From the NCBI RefSeq assembly GCF_934560975.1, contig NZ_CAKTFO010000002.1, forward strand, positions 62,001-126,000: a stretch of DNA of 64,000 bases. Direction: 5' to 3'. The notes under the pieces were generated by a model. The model searched no databases, was not told the DNA's origin, and saw nothing but the letters and a program-made list of their open reading frames with translations. The stretch is from an uncultured Sphingomonas sp. (GTDB lineage: Bacteria; Pseudomonadota; Alphaproteobacteria; Sphingomonadales; Sphingomonadaceae). The position numbers were made by a program, and so were the translations under genes. Below, piece by piece: positions 61,620-64,000 of this stretch (the first letter of the stretch is position 1; each line of letters starts with the position of its first letter).

Positions 61620-64000
61620 TTGGTAATTATTCGTGCGTTGGGCATAACGGCGGCCTTGCTGTGTACGACGTCGGCACTGGCGCAGAGCGATGTCGCCCCG
61701 CAGGCCGACACGCCGCCGTCCGGTGACGCAGGCACCGACATCGTCGTTACCGCCACCCGCCGCGCTAGCCCGCTGGCGAACGTGCCCGTCGCCGTCAGCG
61801 CGGTCGACGCGAGGCGCATGGCGGAAAGCGGTGCGACCGATATCCGCCAGCTCAACCAACTGGTGCCATCGCTGCTGGTCTCCTCCACCTCGTCGGAGGC
61901 GGGCGGCGGCGGCGCGCGCATCCGTGGTATCGGCACGGTCGGCGACAATGCCGGGCTGGAAAGCTCGGTCGCGACCTTTGTCGACGGCGTCTATCGCAAC
62001 CGCGCGGCGGTGGCGCTGACCGAACTGGGACCGCTGGAGCGGGTCGAGGTGCTGCGCGGTCCGCAAAGCACCTTGTTCGGGCGTAACGCATCGGCCGGCA
62101 TCATCAACATCGTCACCGCCAATCCGGAGTTCACCCAAAGCGGCTATGGCGAGGCGAGCATCGGCAATTACGACTATCGCCGCTTCGCCGCCGGCCTGAC
62201 CGGCCCCCTCTTCGACAATGTGGCCTATCGGATCGACGGCGTGCTCACCAAGCGGCGCGGCTTCGTCGAGGAACTGGCGTCGGGACGCCACATCAACAAT
62301 CGCGACCGCTGGCTGGCGCGCGGCAAACTGCTCTTCCGCCCGCATGATGGCCTGTCGCTGCTCCTCTCGGCCGATTATTCGCATCGGGACGAAGAATGTT
62401 GCGCCGGCCCCTACCGGCCGACCGCCGACGTGGTCAGCTCCACCCCGGGACAGCCCGGCGGGACGCCAATCTATCGCCCCTCCTCGATCGAGGCGATCAT
62501 CACCGGCTTCACCTCCGCCGTGCCCGGCGCCGACAAGGGGCGGGTCGAAACCGACACCTTCGCCCGCAAGGTCGTGCTGACGCCCGGCCGCAGCTTCCGT
62601 CAGGATGTGGAGGATTATGGCACGTCGGCAGAGCTTAACCTCGACATCGGCGGCGCGCACCTCACCTCGATCAGCGCCTATCGCGGCAATCGCTTCATCA
62701 AGGGGCAGGATGCGGATTTCTCCAGCCTCGACCTGACGGTGCGGCCCGACGACGGCAGCGGCTTCACCCGCTTTCGCACCTTCACCCAGGAAGTGCGGCT
62801 GCAAGGACAGGCGTTTGCGGGCCGTCTCGATTGGCTGGTCGGCGGTTACCTCGCCGACGAACACCTGACTTACGTCGACAACAATGCCTATGGCGCGGAC
62901 TTCGAGGCATTTGCCGCCGCGCGCATCGCCGCCGCCGGCCCGATCTTTTCCGCCTTTCCGCGCTATGGCTTCGGCAATCTGAGCGGGTTTGCCCGGGCGT
63001 TCAGCGATGCCCAGCTCGCCACCTCAACCGTGCCCGCCGCATCGCGCGGAGCGGTGGCCGATGCGGTTGCCGGCGCGGTGCGGAATGTCGCACTGAACGG
63101 CACCGGTCAGCTTGATCGCTTCCGCCAGCATGACCGCAATCTGGCTTTGTTCACCCACAATATCGTCCGGGTGACCGACCGGCTCTCGCTGACACTGGGG
63201 GCGCGCTACACCGACGACCGCAAGTCGGTGGATGCATCGCTCGTCTCCACCAGCGGGTGCGGCGCTTATGCCGCGAACCTTGCCCGACTGCGGGCGCTCG
63301 CCGCTTCCGCCGCCGCGAACCCCGGCGGCAATGGCGGGCTGAACTCGGCCATTGCGGGCGTCTCCGGCGCGCTCGCCAACCAGGCGCTGGGTGGCTTTGC
63401 CGGGCTCGCCTGCGTGGTGAACAGCGTGCAGGGCGACTTCGATGATGATCGCCACGAAAAGAAGTGGACCGGCACCGCCGTGCTCAGCTGGAAGCCGACC
63501 GAGCGGATCATGACCTATGCCAGCTTCGCGCGCGGCTACAAGGGCGGCGGGTTCAATCTCGACCGCGCGCAATTGTTCAACACCGCGACCCTGGCCCAGC
63601 AGCCGTTCGAAAGCCTGCAATTCAAGCCGGAAACGGTGGATGCCTGGGAATTGGGCGCGAAATATGCCGGCGGCGCCGTCACCCTCAATGCGGCCCTGTT
63701 CTACCAGCGCTTCCGCAACTTTCAGCTTAACACCTTCAACGGATTGAATTTCATCGTCAGCAACATCCAAAGCTGCAAGGACGATCTCGGCGGGCGCGAC
63801 GCGGATGCGGTCGCCGGCAATTCGGCCTGCGACGATACACGCAGCGGCGTGGTGTCCAAGGGGCTGGAACTGGAAGGCAGCGTCCGCCCGGTCCGCGACG
63901 TCACGCTGACCGCCGGCTTCACCTATGCCGACACCCGCTATCGCCATGGGCTGGTCGGCACGCCAGATCGCGTGACCGGCGACAATTCGCTGCCTCCTGC
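61620..64000 (+). CDS. TonB-dependent outer-membrane receptor (partial)
   Basis: 793 codons present; the C-terminus is beyond the window. Start at TTG 61620 with AAGGGGGA 8 bases before: (M)VIIRALGITAALLCTTSALA signal peptide, TonB-box-like TDIVVTATRR, plug with RIRGIGTVGDNAG and VEVLRGPQSTLFGRNASAGIINIVT, then the barrel. The type is that of FecA/CirA-like receptors with the E-V-L-R-G-P-Q-S-T-L motif. It lies 218 bases from the divergent fpr gene; no regulator or transporter is visible on this side, so the substrate cannot be guessed. Confidence 0.92.
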   Translation, partial: MVIIRALGITAALLCTTSALAQSDVAPQADTPPSGDAGTDIVVTATRRASPLANVPVAVSAVDARRMAESGATDIRQLNQLVPSLLVSSTSSEAGGGGARIRGIGTVGDNAGLESSVATFVDGVYRNRAAVALTELGPLERVEVLRGPQSTLFGRNASAGIINIVTANPEFTQSGYGEASIGNYDYRRFAAGLTGPLFDNVAYRIDGVLTKRRGFVEELASGRHINNRDRWLARGKLLFRPHDGLSLLLSADYSHRDEECCAGPYRPTADVVSSTPGQPGGTPIYRPSSIEAIITGFTSAVPGADKGRVETDTFARKVVLTPGRSFRQDVEDYGTSAELNLDIGGAHLTSISAYRGNRFIKGQDADFSSLDLTVRPDDGSGFTRFRTFTQEVRLQGQAFAGRLDWLVGGYLADEHLTYVDNNAYGADFEAFAAARIAAAGPIFSAFPRYGFGNLSGFARAFSDAQLATSTVPAASRGAVADAVAGAVRNVALNGTGQLDRFRQHDRNLALFTHNIVRVTDRLSLTLGARYTDDRKSVDASLVSTSGCGAYAANLARLRALAASAAANPGGNGGLNSAIAGVSGALANQALGGFAGLACVVNSVQGDFDDDRHEKKWTGTAVLSWKPTERIMTYASFARGYKGGGFNLDRAQLFNTATLAQQPFESLQFKPETVDAWELGAKYAGGAVTLNAALFYQRFRNFQLNTFNGLNFIVSNIQSCKDDLGGRDADAVAGNSACDDTRSGVVSKGLELEGSVRPVRDVTLTAGFTYADTRYRHGLVGTPDRVTGDNSLPP

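Overview
The window is high-GC chromosomal DNA of an alphaproteobacterium, most likely a sphingomonad (Sphingomonas or close relative). The reasons are: four large TonB-dependent receptors, a GcrA cell-cycle regulator and an RcdA-type (DUF1465) protein, a bkd branched-chain keto-acid dehydrogenase operon, a tol gene arrangement beginning ybgC-tolQ, paired DsbA-like proteins beside smc, and CTTG-type heat-shock promoters. This assignment is from gene content and family knowledge only; no database search was possible.

Layout. 1-8300 is a housekeeping block: tolQ (cut by the window edge) and ybgC, clpB, a small conserved protein, purK/purE/gpmA on the minus strand, purS/purQ on the plus strand, and a YhhQ-type transporter. 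A tRNA-Arg(TCT) at 8355-8431 marks the start of an accessory, nutrient-scavenging region running to about 30.2 kb. It holds three receptor-centred loci: (i) receptor + M14 carboxypeptidase + a broken M20 peptidase (peptide use); (ii) LysR regulator + Rv3406/AtsK-like alkylsulfatase dioxygenase, divergent from a receptor + MFS transporter (probable sulfate-ester or related use); (iii) receptor + beta-propeller phytase lipoprotein (phytate use). These are interspersed with a doubly deleted IS6-type transposase, gene debris, a Tat-exported Gfo/Idh/MocA oxidoreductase, an HNH-like protein, a frameshifted small gene and an SF1 helicase.

From about 30.3 kb the core chromosome resumes: trhO, a multi-spanning membrane glycosyltransferase-like protein divergent from a GT2 glycosyltransferase, bkdA1-bkdA2-bkdB, an EF-hand protein, rcdA, an Hsp20 gene behind a probable RpoH promoter and ROSE-like RNA thermometer, small DUF465 proteins, an ABC-2 permease, gcrA, hemerythrin, parE, a DUF2306 membrane protein, a tight lysR-apaG-metZ run, a two-gene XRE/membrane-protein module with two palindromic operators, leuB, smc with downstream small genes, two DsbA-like proteins, a DUF721 protein, mutY-nudC, a ferredoxin-NADP reductase and the start of a fourth TonB-dependent receptor running off the end.

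The most interesting non-coding structures are the ROSE-like thermometer before hsp20, a pair of inverted palindromic repeats inserted in frame in the linker of the bkdB E2 protein, the double palindrome controlling the XRE module, a terminator abutting the ribosome-binding site of the M14 peptidase, and a (CTCAGC)5 repeat that gives the reductase gene five in-frame stop codons. I saw no CRISPR array, no rRNA and no intact transposon. No wholly new system could be demonstrated.
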